A stretch of DNA of 64,000 nt from Lactuca virosa. Taxonomy: Eukaryota > Streptophyta > Magnoliopsida > Asterales > Asteraceae. This document shows, in pieces, positions 1 to 11,868 of this stretch; position 1 is the first letter of the stretch; each line of letters begins with the position of its first letter. The DNA is taken from contig CAKMRJ010002223.1 of assembly GCA_928212115.1 (NCBI GenBank), forward strand, positions 304,287,282 to 304,351,281. Reading direction: 5' to 3'. A model generated the notes under the pieces. The model searched no databases. It was not told where the DNA came from and worked only from the letters and a program-made list of their open reading frames with translations. The position numbers were made by a program, and so were the translations under genes.

Positions 1-884
1 AAACCCTACCGGCTCCTTCTCTCCCATGACCTTTGTGGGAGAGTCATCTTTGATGGATCCAACTTTATGGATTGGATCAGGAACATCAGGATGGTCACTC
101 GGTATGAGGACAAGGAATATGTCCTCGACAAGGAGCTTAAGGAACTTGAGTCGTCTGCTACTCATGAGGAGATCGCTGAATATCAGGCACATGAAAGAGA
201 TGCTACCAAAGTGGCATGTATCATGTTGGCCACTATGACAGCCGAGCTCCAAAAGTCCTATGAGGACTTCTATCCTTTTGAGATGCACCAGGATTTGATG
301 GACCACTACCATCAGAGTGCTCGTCAAGAGCGATATGAAATCATCTCCTCCATGATAACAACCAGGATGAAGGATGGTGAACCCATCACGGGCCACATGC
401 AGAAAATGCAAAGGTATGTGGACCGTTTGCTGAAACTGAATGTGAACTTCCCAGAGGAGTTGTCAATTGATATCATTTTGCACTCTTTACCTTCGTGTTA
501 TGATCAATTCCGCATGACATACCACATGAACAAGGAGGAAGTTACACTCAGCAAACTTCAAGGACTTTTAAAGAACGCAGAAAGTGGTCTTAAGGTAAGT
601 CGGTTTTACCTACTCCTACTCCTACCGCGCCCCTGTCTTGGCATCGGGCAAGGCAAAGGAAAGAAGAGGAAGAGCCCTTCGAGGGTACCAAGGGAAAGTC
701 TCTTGATGGCTCCTCTTCAAGTGGAACCAAGAAAGGTTTCGTCTCCTTTTGCTAATCCTAAAGAGGTGAATGCTTCTATTGCCATGAAAAGTCGCACTGG
801 AAGCGAAACTGCCCAAAACCAGCAAGATGTTAAGGATGGAAAGTGTAAACCCCAACCATGCAGGTATTTACACTATATTGTCTA
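1..884 (+). pseudogene. copia A gag (capsid/nucleocapsid), frameshifted
   Basis: This is the retrotransposon gag that packages element RNA in cytoplasmic virus-like particles. The main reading frame (67-885) shows the UBN2/gag-polypeptide type pattern: DWIRNIRMVTRYEDKEY near the start, then a helical segment with FPEELSIDIILHSLP. It matches the gag that starts at 63789 in copia C. A one-base shift near 25-34 separates the first residues from the main frame. The nucleocapsid CCHC knuckle is present at 771-812 (CFYCHEKSHWKRNC, spacing C-X2-C-X4-H-X4-C) but in another frame, so a second frameshift lies around 600-770. The N-terminus is outside the window. The gene cannot make a full gag protein. 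Confidence 0.9.
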
Positions 885-1270
885 ATAACTCACCCTATTC
901 TAATTCTTGGGTCCTTGATACAGGTTGTGGTATTCACATATGTTGTGATTTGCAGGGACTAAGAAGAAGTGAGAATGTGGAGCATGGGAAGATAAACTTG
1001 ATCATGGGAAATAGGAAAGTTACACCTGTCACCAAGATTGGAGTTTATTCTTTGTTGCTAAGTAGTGGGTTAACATTAGACTTGAATAAATGTTGTTATT
1101 CGCCTGAAATGGCAAGAAATATTATTTCCTTTCATGGTTTGTACAAACAAGGTTTTACCTTTTCATTTGATTATGATAGTGGTGGTATTAATGCTTTCTT
1201 TAATAATGTTTTTTATTTTAAAGCATTACATTGTGATGGTGTATATGAAACTGTGTGTCGGTGTTTATAA
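827..1270 (+). pseudogene. copia A aspartic protease region
   Basis: This is the retropepsin segment of the polyprotein, which cleaves Gag-Pol in the particle. The motif SWVLDTGCGIHICCDLQGL at about 905-963 contains the catalytic Asp-Thr-Gly with the hydrophobic context usual for copia proteases. It reads in a different frame from gag and from the integrase that follows, so single-base shifts separate it on both sides (around 800-830 and 1240-1290). The segment is about 148 codons, near normal size. The catalytic triplet is intact, but the protein cannot be made as part of a continuous Gag-Pol. Confidence 0.85.
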
Positions 1271-3909
1271 ACCTAGAAATAATGTATTGTGTGTCGATTT
1301 CTTCCACTAGCTTGGATAAAGCATCTTTATGGCATTATCGTCTTGGACATGTAAGCAAGAAACGCATAGGCCAACTCCAAAAGGATGGAGTCTTGGAGTC
1401 ATTTGACCTAAAATCAGATGCTAGTTGTGAAACTTGTTTGATTGGAAAAATGACAAAGTCACCCTTCACTGGTACTTGTGCTAGGGGTGAGGGTTTGTTG
1501 GACCTCATACATACTGATGTGTGTGAACCCTTCAGAACCGCCACAAAAGATGCTAACCGCTTCTATGTGACTTTTACTGATTATTTTAGCAGATATGGAT
1601 ATGTCTACTTAATCAAGCATAAGTCAGAGACCTTTGAAAGATTCAAAGAGTTTAAACAGGAAGTGGAGAATCAGTTCGGCAGGAACATTAAGATTCTAAA
1701 ATCCGATCGAGGTGGTGAGTATCTTAGTACAGAGTTCCTTGACTATCTTAAGGAATGTGAGATTATCTCACAATTGACACCTCCCAGGACACCACAACTT
1801 AATGGTGTGCCTGAGAGGCACAATCGAACCTTGTTGGATATGGTTCGTTCCATGATGAGTCGAGCTTCGCTACCAATCTTATTCTGGGGGTATGCCTTAG
1901 AGACTGCCGCCCATATCCTTAATCTAGTCCCTACAAAGAAGGTTGCCAAAACACCTCATGAGATGTCGACCGGAAAAGTTCCAAATCTGGACCACATCAA
2001 GATATGGGGTTGCTAGGCTTTCGTGAGGTGCGAGACTCACGATAAGCTCGAACCTCGAAGTGAGAGGTGTATTTTCATCGGCTACCCACAGAGATCCTTT
2101 GGTTACCTCTTCTACAGACCAAGTGATAATGTGGTATTTGTAGCAAGGAGAGGAGTCTTTCGAGAGAGAGAATTCATAAGCCAAGGAAACAGTGGGAGAC
2201 AAATTGACCTTGAAGAAATTCAAGAGTCAAGTGGTGAAGGAACCTCAAACCCTAGCAATCAACCTGAGGAGGAAACTCCTGTTGGTCCGACAGAAGAGTC
2301 TGTACCTCTGAGGCGTTCCACGAGCGTTAGGAATGCACCTGAGCATTACTATGGTTTCCATATTACTGCAGAAGGTGATACACTTATCAGTGATAGCACA
2401 CTGGTGAGTCTGGATGAACCTAACAGCTACACGGAAGCCATGGCAGGCCCTGAGGCTGCTAAATGGAAAGAGGCTATGGACAGCGAGATACAGTCCATGT
2501 ATGACAATCAAGTTTGGAACTTGGTTGACAATGTACCGGGTCGTAAGACAATCGGGTGCAAATGGATCTTCAAGAAGAAGACCAACATGGATGGTAATGT
2601 ACACACTTATAAGGCGCGACTGGTTGCAAAGGGCTTTTCTCAAACTCCGGGAGTTGATTATGATGAGACCTTTTCACCAGTAGCAAAGATTAAGTCTATT
2701 AGGGTTATGTTAGACATTGCTGCATTTCATGACTATGAAATATGGCAAATGGATGTCAAAACCGCTTTCCTTAATGGAAAATTGGCTGAGGTTGTTTACA
2801 TGAGTCAGCTAGAGGGTTTTGTCAGTACAGAGTACCCTAATAGAGTGTGTAAGCTTGATAAATCCATCTATGGATTAAAGCAAGCACCTCGCAGATGGAA
2901 TCTTTGTTTCGATGAGAAAGTCAAAGAGTTTGGCTTTTCGAGGAGCGAAGATGAATCTTGTGTATATGTCAAGGCTAGTGGGAGTATAGTCAGTTTTTTG
3001 GTATTGTATGTGGATGACATACTGCTCATAGGAAATGACATCCCTACTCTGCAGGAAGTGATGTCCTGGCTTGGGAAGTGTTTCGCTATGAAGGACCTTG
3101 GAGAAGCTGCCTATATCCTAGGGATAAGAATTTTGAGAGACAGGAGTAAAAGACTAATTGGACTTAGTCAGAGTACCTACTTGGAGAAGGTGCTGAATAG
3201 GTTCAGCATGCAGAATTCCAAGAAAGGAGAGTTACCGATCCATAGTAACGCCAGACTGAGTAAGACTCAGAGCCCGAGTACAGAGGATGAGATAGCAGAG
3301 ATGAGTCGAGTACCGTATGCTTCCGCTGTAGGCTCGATCATGTATGCTATGACTTGTACTCGTCCTGATGTGGACTTTGTATTGAGCATGGTCAGCAGAT
3401 ATCAGGGGAACCCTGGCAAGGCTCACTGGACTGCGGTAAATAATATTCTCAAGTACCTGCGGAGGACTAAGGACTGGGTCCTTACCCTCGGTGGGAGTGA
3501 TGACTTGAGAGTATTAGGTTATAGTGATGCTAGCTTTCTGACCGATAGGGATAATTTTCGCTCTCAGTTAGGCTGGGTCTTTACCTTAAACGGAGGAGCA
3601 ATTTCTTGGAAAAGTTCCAAGCAGGAGACAGTGCCTGATTCAACTTGCGAATCAGAGTATATAGTAGCAAGCGAGGCAACAAAGGAGGCTATATGGCTAA
3701 AGAACTTCATTGGAGACCTTGGAGTTGTACCAGCTATAAAGGAGCCTATCGAGATTTTATGTGATAGTGAAAGTGCAGTTGCCTTAGCCAAGGAACCAAG
3801 GGATCACGGGAGATCCAGACACATCGACAGAAAATACTATTTCATCAGACATCGAATAGAAGAAGGACTCCTCGTGGCAAAGAGGGTATCATCGGATGGA
3901 AACCGATAG
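1255..3909 (+). pseudogene. copia A integrase - reverse transcriptase - RNase H
   Basis: One reading frame runs from 1255 to 3909 with a single in-frame TAG at 2014-2016. The integrase part has a GAG-pre-integrase HHCC region (HYRLGH ... CETCLIGK) and the DDE core: HTDVCEPF, LKSDRGGEY, NGVPERHNRT. The RT part begins near WKEAMDSEIQSM and has KWIFKKK, FLNGKL, YGLKQAPRRWN and the catalytic YVDDILL at about 3006-3026. RNase H follows, with GYSDASF, SWKSSKQET and CESEYI. The normal last residues are lost because a small shift after VSSDGN brings in the stop at 3907-3909. Length and domain order are those of a standard copia Pol (integrase before RT). Catalytic residues look intact, so this is one of the better preserved pols in the window, yet it is still not translatable as one protein. 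Confidence 0.93.
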
Positions 3910-4859
3910 ATCCCCTCACGGAAGGGACTGGGTAGGGTTAAGCATCTCCAACATGCAAGGCGCATAGGGCTGAAGGATGATATTAGTTTTAGTAGTTAGA
4001 TAGCTTTGAAATGTGTAAAGTGTAATCGAAATTTGATGATGAATAAAAGGTGTGTTTATTTATGAGTAAAGTGTTGCTATCTTTTGTCAATCATTTACTA
4101 TCATTTCATTTTGCATGTTTTGACTTCCAGAATAATTATGTTATTGTATTTCATATTATTCAAATTCTCCACAGTCGGTCATATGTAGGAAGTAGATATG
4201 AATCAAGACTGTCATGAGTTGGCTTGTAGATGTCCAAGGTACTGGACATAGCAAAGTGTTGCTACAATCCTCATGAGTGCTCATAAGTTCTGAGTATTGG
4301 ATTCAACCCACACTCGCTGATATCACTTCATGGAATTTATATTGAGTGATCGCGAGACGGTAATATCATATAAGTCTTCAAACCTAGAGATATGACTTGT
4401 TGCCTATAAGTTGGTTACACATTGATTGTACGAAAACACATTGGTAACTCGATGTTATAAAACGTGGCTTTGTGTATGATTCAACAATTAGTAGAACAAG
4501 CATATGAGTCGAAGTTTATCTGTTCCTTCTTGGATTAGAAGCGATATCTGGGCCCCTCGATGATTTTGTGTTGACCCATGTACCGGGCCCGGTCAGAAAC
4601 TAGTTGATGTTGTCAATTAAGTTCTATGTCAAACAAATCGGAAATCGAGAAAAAGAAACAACTGCTGGACAATAAGTAAGACATTGTTCCATGTATTTGT
4701 CTGGCTGATATGTAGAACAGAGGATTATATGATCACTTATCTTAAATGGCGTATCATCATCATCTCAGTTCCGCGAGACCTTGAAAGAGCTACGATTGCT
4801 GATCAGTTCCTGAAGTCATACTTGCAGTTATAGTTATTAGACTTATCCAAGTGGGAGAC
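3910..4859 (+). other. copia A 3' untranslated region with polypurine tract
   Basis: This is non-coding sequence between pol and the 3' LTR. It is similar in many stretches to 22320-23127 of copia B, for example the phrases around the TTCAACCCACACTC and ATTGTACGAAAA segments. It ends in the purine tract CAAGTGGGAGAC at 4848-4859, directly against the LTR, which is where plus-strand priming would occur. No open reading frame of note is present. Confidence 0.8.
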
Positions 4860-5637
4860 TGTTGGATAATGTGTCTAAGTCCATAACTATTTCTGGTATG
4901 TACTTGACCCGGTTAGCATGGTCCATTTGGGTTGCATGGCATTGCAACACTTGGATAGACTAAATGAGAGAAAGGACACTTAAGGATTATTAATATATTA
5001 TAAGTTCTAATATATTAATATTATTATTTATTAGTATGATCCAAGAATTAATTTGGAATTAATTAAGTGATAAAAAAGAGACTAAATTAAATATATGGGG
5101 TTGATTGTGTAAATAATCTATTCTTGTATAGTGGGCTAATGATCCATGGTTTGTATGGATTGGGTTAAAACCCATAAGGTGCTCCATGGATAGTCCATTA
5201 AGGTTACAAACCCATGGATCATGGAATATGGAAAGCCATGACAATTAGGGTTTACATGGTGTAACCCTACTTGTGTCACAACTATATAAAGACCCCTAGT
5301 CTAGCAAAATCGGGACTACTACTTGTACAAGATAGAGGGCAATCCGATTTTGAGGTTTAGTGAAACTTCTCTCAAGGTTATTCCAAGTGTTGTAGTGTTG
5401 TGTGAGACATTTGAGGCATCACACTTGAGGTGCTAGGCTCACAAGGTTCTCAAGGAATCCAAACTACAAAAGGTATGTTCTTCTTCTGGCATTTATGTTT
5501 AAATGTTCCCCATGCTATGCTAGATAGGTTAAGAACCTTGGAAAATCAATTTTGCATGTATCTTAGTAAAAAATAGATCCAAGGTTTCTAGGGTTGCATG
5601 TACACCTTAGGAGTGTTAGAATGCTCAAAACCCTTTA
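4860..5637 (+). repeat. copia A 3' LTR
   Basis: The LTR begins TGTTGGATAATG after the polypurine tract and ends at CCCTTTA, the position that reads CCCTTCA in copia B. It shows the same order as the LTRs at 16086, 23128 and 61519: an AT-rich stretch near 5000-5040, an inverted AGGGTTT/AACCCTA pair at 5245-5270, a TATA box CTATATAAAG at 5282-5291, and a U5-like part. A strong splice-donor-like AAAAG/GTATGT sits at 5468-5478. Length is 778 bp. Confidence 0.88.
5282..5291 (+). promoter_or_regulatory. TATA box of copia A LTR
   Basis: CTATATAAAG lies in the 3' LTR about 12 bp after an inverted telobox-like pair. The same element is found at 16480, 23522 and 61953 in the sister LTRs, which supports a promoter role for U3. 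Confidence 0.6.
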
Positions 5638-6098
5638 GTTTCTGCCAAGAAAGAGGCTCCTGTGAATTTCTTGACAGACCCGACAGAAGGAAGGTCAACC
5701 CTTAGACAGACTGACGTTTTGATTTTTGGATGGGTTGGAGGGAAACACACATGTGTAGACCTTACAAGGGTATCCCTTTTCGTAGGCTTGAGGGCTGAGG
5801 GTTTCACGGCGGAATAGGTTGCATTAAAAGCTGCTACATGCTAGGTCACCAAACATGAGAAATCGTGCATGGAAAATAAATACGTGTTCATACCATTTGT
5901 ATTTGATACGTTTGCGCCGGATGCGATGTAGTTTCTTAATAGAGTACAACGATCATGCATATCAATGCTATATCCCCTAGATCTATGGATGTAGTCTTCA
6001 AAAGAATTGACTTTACCATACAAAAGGGTTAGTGGCGCAACTTTTTGCCCGTTTGTCTTCTCATTCGTTGTACGTTGATAACTAAGTTTTATTAATCA
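5638..6098. other. Unassigned sequence between copia A and the AT tract
   Basis: I recognise no element or gene here. The only open frames are about 60 codons and show no family signature. The composition is less AT-rich than the neighbours, and it shows no match by eye to other parts of the window. It may be older low-copy DNA or a decayed element that hosted copia A. Confidence 0.5.
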
Positions 6099-6100
6099 CA

Positions 6101-6166
<66 letters not shown>
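6099..6166. repeat. (AT)n microsatellite
   Basis: About 68 bp of almost uninterrupted AT dinucleotides directly abut the foldback element. Its position at the element edge suggests that the foldback either targeted or generated it. Confidence 0.95.
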
Positions 6167-6167
<1 letters not shown>

Positions 6168-7247
6168 AGGGTTTAATTGAGAAAAAAAGTTGAGAACGGA
6201 GGAATCAATCTCAACCACACATTTATTTTGCTGCAAAATACTTGGGCGTACCAGAGGAAATTCGCAAGGGATACACATGTGTTTTAAAACCAAACATGTT
6301 TCCTTAAATTATGCTAATCATAACCTTAATATATACAAAAACATATTTTTTTTTGTTTTTCTAATTTTTAAGGAGCTATTTTTATCGAAAAATTATTTTA
6401 AATACATCAAAATTCATAATTTTTTATTCTCTATAAATAGACATCTATATTGATATAGTTTTAAGGTAAATTTTATTTATAGTTTAACCTCTCGTTATTT
6501 ATAAGTGAATAAAAACACATCAGATTTTTATTACAGTACATTCGTTATTCACTTATGAATAAAATGTATGTTTATTTTTTTTTACAGTTTAAGTATCATT
6601 TATATATGAAAATAACACGTAATAATTTTTTTTACCTAAAATATATTTTTTACATCATATTTCGTCACATATTATATTCATATATAAATAAAACGTTTAT
6701 TAACTATCGCCATATGTTATATTCATATATGAATAAAACATTTATCAGATTTTTGTTATAGTTCATTTGTTATTCATATATGAATAAGTAATATGTTAAT
6801 AAAAGACGAAGTGTTTTGAAAATTCGAACTCATTATTCATATATGAATAACAAATGAACTGTAATAAAATTCTAATAAATGTGTTATTCATATATGAATA
6901 TAACTTATGAGAAGAGCTAATACATGTTTCATTCATATATGAATGATAGTTAAACTGTAAAAAAATTATGCATACTTTTTATTAATAAGTGATTAACGAA
7001 TGTACTGTAATAAAATCTGATACATTTTTATTCAGTTATGAATAACGATAGCTAAAACTATAAAAAAAATTATTTTATCTTAAAACTATATCAATATCGA
7101 TGTCTATTTATAGAGAATAAAAACTTATGAATTTTGATATATTTAAAATAGTTTTTTCGATAAAAATAGCTCCCTAAAATTAAAAAAAAAAACTATGTTT
7201 TTGTATATATTAAGGTAAGGATTAACATATTTTAAGGAAACATGTTC
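6167..7247. mobile_element. Large AT-rich foldback (inverted-repeat) element, right arm truncated
   Basis: The left arm (about 6167-6770) is mirrored by the right arm (about 6775-7247). The segment 6290-6460, with ACATGTTTCCTTAAATTATG and TATTCTCTATAAATAGACAT, reappears in reverse complement at 7075-7247. The 6510-6570 segment around TTACAGTACATTCGTTA reappears reversed near 6975-7035. The middle carries five exact copies of the 14-bp palindrome ATTCATATATGAAT at 6721, 6772, 6835, 6886 and 6931. There is no coding capacity. The right arm stops exactly where gypsy D begins, so the mate of 6167-6290 should lie beyond gypsy D, outside the window. A MITE-like or foldback transposon is my inference; no transposase family can be named. 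Confidence 0.75.
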
Positions 7248-8613
7248 TGTAACACCTCAAATTTCAAACCAAAATTTTCATTTTTAAATTACCCAAAATA
7301 TTGTTCATAAACCAAATCATCAGAAAATCACAAGTATCAAATACAAATCACCATCAAAAATATCAGAGTGCCACCAAATGCCCAATAACAAAATCTCCCA
7401 GCGAGTTCGCTTTCCTGCGATCCTTAGAAGTACCTGAAACATATATAATCAACAACTGTAAACACGAAGCTTAGTGAATTCCCCAAGATATCTCATACAT
7501 CACAACACAAAAACAGTTATGGGTTATCAGCAACCCTGGAGACTACCCGATGTCTCAGTCACATATAAACAACATAATCATGATAATAACAGTTAGACCC
7601 AACTGGTAATCACATATACGTCTATTCCACCAGATAGGTAAGAACAAGTGAGAAGACTCACTTGATACTGATGATAGATAAATCTCACACCCGAACTGTC
7701 GGAACTAGATTCTGCCTAATAACACAATAATTAACCCTAATTAATAATTTAGGTCCATAACCCAACTCACAAGTCCAAACTCCACAACTATAATCCTTAA
7801 GGGCAAAAGACCATTTGCCCCTTCCATGGTTCAAAACCCTAAATCTTTGACCAAAAGTCAAAGTCAACAAAAGTCAACCGTCCAGCGCGTACGCTGGGTG
7901 TACGCTCCCTACGCGCCGCGTACTAAAAAAATAAGGTGAGTCGAGGTCAGGCCTGGTTATGTTGGGCGTAGCTAGAAGTACGCTGTCTGATCCCAAAAGT
8001 CACTCTACAACGTCTTAATCATTAAGACATGCAATCCAAACATAGATCTGACCTCCATAGAATGTCTTAATCCATAAAGTCCATAACTTTAAGCCTTTTC
8101 ATGGCTAAAATAAGCTTAAACCTCAAAATCCTAACTTAAACCATACTCAAAACCACCACACTCTTGCATGGAAAGAAAGGGACCTTCAAGCAAGCATTTT
8201 TATGATTCTAGATGACCTAAAACACATGAAAGGACAACTAATATGCTCTGGAGTACACCATCCTCACAAAGATCCAAGCTTGAGATAAAAGGGTTCCTAA
8301 TAACCCATTTAGGAGATCTAGAAAGAAACACACCAAGGTATAAACTTTATACCTCCAAAAGATGCACAAGGTGAGGTAGTTTCTGGATCCACAAGTTGCA
8401 AGCAACACCACCTTCTTTAATAGCCTTGTTCTTCAACAAAAGAGCACCAAAAACTCTTAAAAGCTTCAAAATCTTCACACACAAGGATGAAACTCGAGAT
8501 AAGGGTTTGGAAGGAGTGAAGGTTGTCTCTAGAAGGTCCAAGGGAGGTATAATGTTGATTAAATAGGGAGCAAACCCCTAAATTTAGGGTTTAGGGTTTA
8601 GGGTCTAAGCTAG
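7248..8613 (-). repeat. gypsy D 3' LTR, first piece
   Basis: It starts TGTAACACC, the typical end of this LTR type (compare 10184, 24931, 46187 and 52455). It holds a GTACGC-rich cluster at 7887-7923. A TATA-like stretch on the - strand (ATTTAATC, from 8558-8566) lies next to three tandem TTTAGGG units at 8584-8604. The two small reading frames seen here (7685-7870, 8347-8541) have no family signature, and I regard them as chance. Confidence 0.85.
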
Positions 8614-9959
8614 TGATATTGCCATATTTATACATACTTTTAGGCAAGATTTAAATACATTTTTATACATATTTTTGGTTATGTGCATGGAATAATGGTA
8701 CTTATAAGATTAAATTGTATTTTGCAGCCAAAATAAGTCATTTTGAAGAATAAGGACTAAAAGTGGCAAAAGAGGAAACTTTAGAGGCTTGGAAGAGTAA
8801 AGAGAAGAAAACCCACGAAAACAGCTGTATCCACATCGTGGGTATCACTTACACGACGTGGAAAGGGAAAAATCTGGAAGATGAGTACGCGCAAAGTCGA
8901 AATCCTTGCCCGATAAGGATTCATCTAAGTCCACGACGTGGAGCCTTATTCCACGGCGTGGAATGTAATTTCATGACAACTATAAATATACTTGATCTCT
9001 ACGAATTTAAGAGGTTGGCTAGCTGAGAAAAGGTTTCCAAAAGTCGAATTCAGTTTAGAAGGCTAAGAATTTGGTTTTAACACCAAGGAAGAAGGAGAAT
9101 TACATAATTTACTTTCTAGTTTGGTACTTTTACAAAGTTTTCAGATATGACTTGTTTGAGTTTATTTGTTAGTATGAGTAGCTAAATCTAGCTGCTTCTG
9201 TTAGCTAGATAAAGTTGGAACTCATGGTTTGATTATAATAACTTAGATTTTTCTTGTTGGTTAATGTCTCGTGTTTGATTGATTATACCTAACATGCTTA
9301 ATTTGATACTAGATTGCTTTAGATTCTTATTCTGTGTAGTTAGTGACCATTAATCTGCATGAATTCGATTACCTAGTAATTTAGTGAACATTAAATTATT
9401 AGAGCTAAGATAGAACCAATCTTAGATAAGTAATTAAAATATTGAATTTGACTGTGCTAGAGAACTCATATTATGAACATAATTGTGTTTGTCAACTCAA
9501 TCTTACATAGCTCCAATTCTATTTAATAATTGATTCTGTGTTAAAATATGTGTGACTATGCATAGATCTACATGAATTAATTCAACATTAGTTAATTTGG
9601 AATTGAATTACTAATAATACATTAATTGGTAACCAACAGGAATTGTCATAATTAATAGTTAAACCATTGAGGGAAAGTGGATTCAAACTAACATAAGTGT
9701 TTTTGTTATTTGATTGAATTGTGTTAAGAAATTAAGTTCATCTAAACTTGAAAAATTAGATAAAAACCACTACTTTGCTAGAACTTAGGTTAATTTAATA
9801 GTAGGTAAATTAATTAATTAAAACCGTTCCCTGTGATCGACACCCGACTTACCTTAACTATCCTATAATTCGACTAGGTACACTGCCTAGGTGCATTTTA
9901 GTTAGTTAAGTTAGTTAGGTTATAAATTTAAAATTAGGTGTAGCTAATTGCACGCATCA
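8614..9959 (+). repeat. Athila-like 5' LTR
   Basis: The LTR begins TGATATTGCCATATTT and ends ACGCATCA. It is co-linear with 33219-34567 over about 1.35 kb with only scattered differences. It contains two pairs of CCACGnCGTGG-like words with 20-bp spacing (8831/8851 and 8931/8951). The reading frame at 8763-9026 is within the LTR and shows no known family. Confidence 0.92.
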
Positions 9960-9965
9960 AGTTTT

Positions 9966-9983
9966 TGGCTCCGTTGCCGGGGA
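9966..9983 (+). other. Athila-like primer binding site (tRNA-Asp type)
   Basis: TGGCTCCGTTGCCGGGGA lies six bases after the LTR. It differs at one base from the tRNA-Asp complementary site commonly seen in Athila/Tat elements (TGGCGCC...). It would prime minus-strand synthesis. Confidence 0.85.
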
Positions 9984-10183
9984 ATGACTTATTTTATTGT
10001 TAATTTATTTGCGTTGAGTTAATCGATCATTTTTGTGGGGTAAAACCTGCAAAAAGTTAATTTTCTGCATTGATTTTTGTTTCAGCTCTGAGACCACGAT
10101 GTGGACCTTAAGTACACGACGTGGGTTCAGTTAGGAAGGTATTTTTAGGATTTTTAATTTTTAGTTTTTGTTCAGCTTTACGT
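9984..10183 (+). other. Athila-like leader, cut by gypsy B
   Basis: This is untranslated leader after the primer site, with one more word pair (10094 and 10114). Gypsy B interrupts it at 10183, and it resumes at 26628 with a T-rich stretch and a splice-acceptor-like TTTTGCAG just before the gag ATG. Confidence 0.7.
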
Positions 10184-11851
10184 TGTAACACCGTAAATTT
10201 TCAAACAAAATTTTCATTTGTAAAACGCATAATTCTCATTATCACATTTCAAAAACCACAAGTGTCAAATTGTCAAAACACAAATATCATAAATCGTTTG
10301 ATAAAATCCAGGATCCACAAAACATAAACTCCATCTCAAGTGTGTGTACAATCAAGCCGGCGCCTTCCCGCGATCCTGAGAAGTGCCTGAAACACATATC
10401 ACATAACACGGTAAGTACAAAGCTTAGTGAGTTCCCCAAAATACCACACATATCTTATTAGCCTCTCATGGCTATATCTCAAATAAGACCCTCCGGTCAA
10501 TGTGTCTTAGTGGGACCCTCCGGTCCTAACTCAGTAAAGCTTAGAATAATAGACAACATTAATCACAAAGACATAATGCAGGATATCACGATACTCAATA
10601 ATAGCATACAAGACCCTCCGGTCACACAAATTACCACTTAAGGTAAGTATAGTGAGAAGACTCACCTCGTAAGCAAGCAAATGAATCTCGTACACGAAAC
10701 ACCGATCTAGCCTTCGCCTAACACATACGATAATTATCTCTAATTAACACTTAAATCACAATTCTAAATAAACCAAGCTATGTTCTCTCTTTAATCTTTT
10801 GGAATGGATAAAAGACTATTCTACCCCTCCATGGTCTCCCTATTCTCTGTCTTGACCAACCCTAAAGTCAACAGAAGTCAACACTCAAGTCAACAGTCTA
10901 TGTTGACCCGACTCGTTGAGTGCACCTATGTAACTCGCCGAGTCCCCTTGTTCCTTTCAGAAAAGTCGCGAAAACCCAACCTAAATCGTCGAGTTGTCTA
11001 ATCAACTCGCCGAGTTACTCATGTCCAGACTCAACGGGAAAACCCTAGCCGACTCGTCGAGTCAGCTCATTGACTCGGCGAGTCCATTCAGTCTATATTC
11101 TCATTCAGACGTTTAAAGGCAGATCTATAGCTCCAAACTCTAGATCTAGCATACCAAGGCTCGAATGTCACGTAATGCTGCAAGCTTTACGTTCATGCAT
11201 GGCATATTAGGCTCATAATGCCAATACAAGCTCCAACAAGGGTTAGATGCACAAGAGCTTGCCTCTAGCTTAATAAAGCTCGGGTCTTTGGACTCACAAG
11301 GCCTCCTACAGTCCAGATCTAAGGTTCCAACCTCAAGCCATGCTCAAATGACTCAATGACACAAGATGGATGGGAGAAAACCCTAAAATTCCCTAAACCA
11401 AGATCTCATAAGGAAATGATCAAGTTAGCATCTTTTTACCTCCAACAGAAGCAAATCTCTGAAGAATCTCTAGATCCAAAAGCATCCTCTTGATCCAAGC
11501 TTTGATGCTCCTCACTTCTCCTCCAAAAGTGCACTAAAACCACAAGATTAGCCTCTCTATTTCTCTCTTAGCTCACTAAAACGATTAGGGTTTCACACAG
11601 GAGAGTAGGGAAGGCTGGTGAGGCGGAAATGAGGGCTTAAGGTCCTTTAAATAGTACCCAATCCCGGAGATTTAGGGTTTCCTCACACAGCGCCAACTCG
11701 GCGAGTCGGCTCTCTGACTCGTCGAGTTGGTCATTAAACCCACGTGGCCAATCCGTCTCTACTCGACGAGTTGGGCATCCAACTTGGCGAGTCACTCAGT
11801 CAACCTAAAATATAAATATATAAATATTATACCTAGAGTCGGGATGTTATA
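10184..11851 (-). repeat. gypsy B 3' LTR
   Basis: From TGTAACACCG to GATGTTATA. It carries GACC-n4-GGTC hairpins around 10490-10530 and two clusters of ACTCGnCGAGT words (10911-11083 and 11696-11792). A - strand TATA-like CTATTTAAAG lies at 11646-11655, close to a telobox (TTTAGGGTTT at 11671-11680). The 5' copy is 29 bp longer, mainly because of an extra hairpin unit. Confidence 0.92.
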
Positions 11852-11866
11852 ATTCTCCCCCACTAG
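11852..11866 (-). other. gypsy B polypurine tract
   Basis: On the - strand this reads CTAGTGGGGGAGAAT, directly inside the 3' LTR; it is the expected plus-strand primer of this element type. Confidence 0.8.
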
Positions 11867-11868
11867 AA

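Larger units (their letters stand above)
1..5637 (+). mobile_element. Ty1/copia LTR retrotransposon (copia A), 5' end outside window
   Basis: The order gag, protease, integrase, reverse transcriptase, RNase H, then an LTR identifies a Ty1/copia (Pseudoviridae-type) element in + orientation. The 5' LTR, leader and gag start lie before base 1. The LTR and the 3' untranslated stretch resemble those of copia B (16086-23879), and gag resembles that of copia C (61519 onward), so all three belong to related families. The target-site duplication cannot be tested because the left end is missing. The five bases after the 3' LTR are GTTTC. Confidence 0.95.

Noticed and set aside
8584..8604. Three TTTAGGG units: interstitial telomere?
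   Set aside because: Only three units inside an LTR near a TATA-like box; better read as telobox-type promoter sequence.
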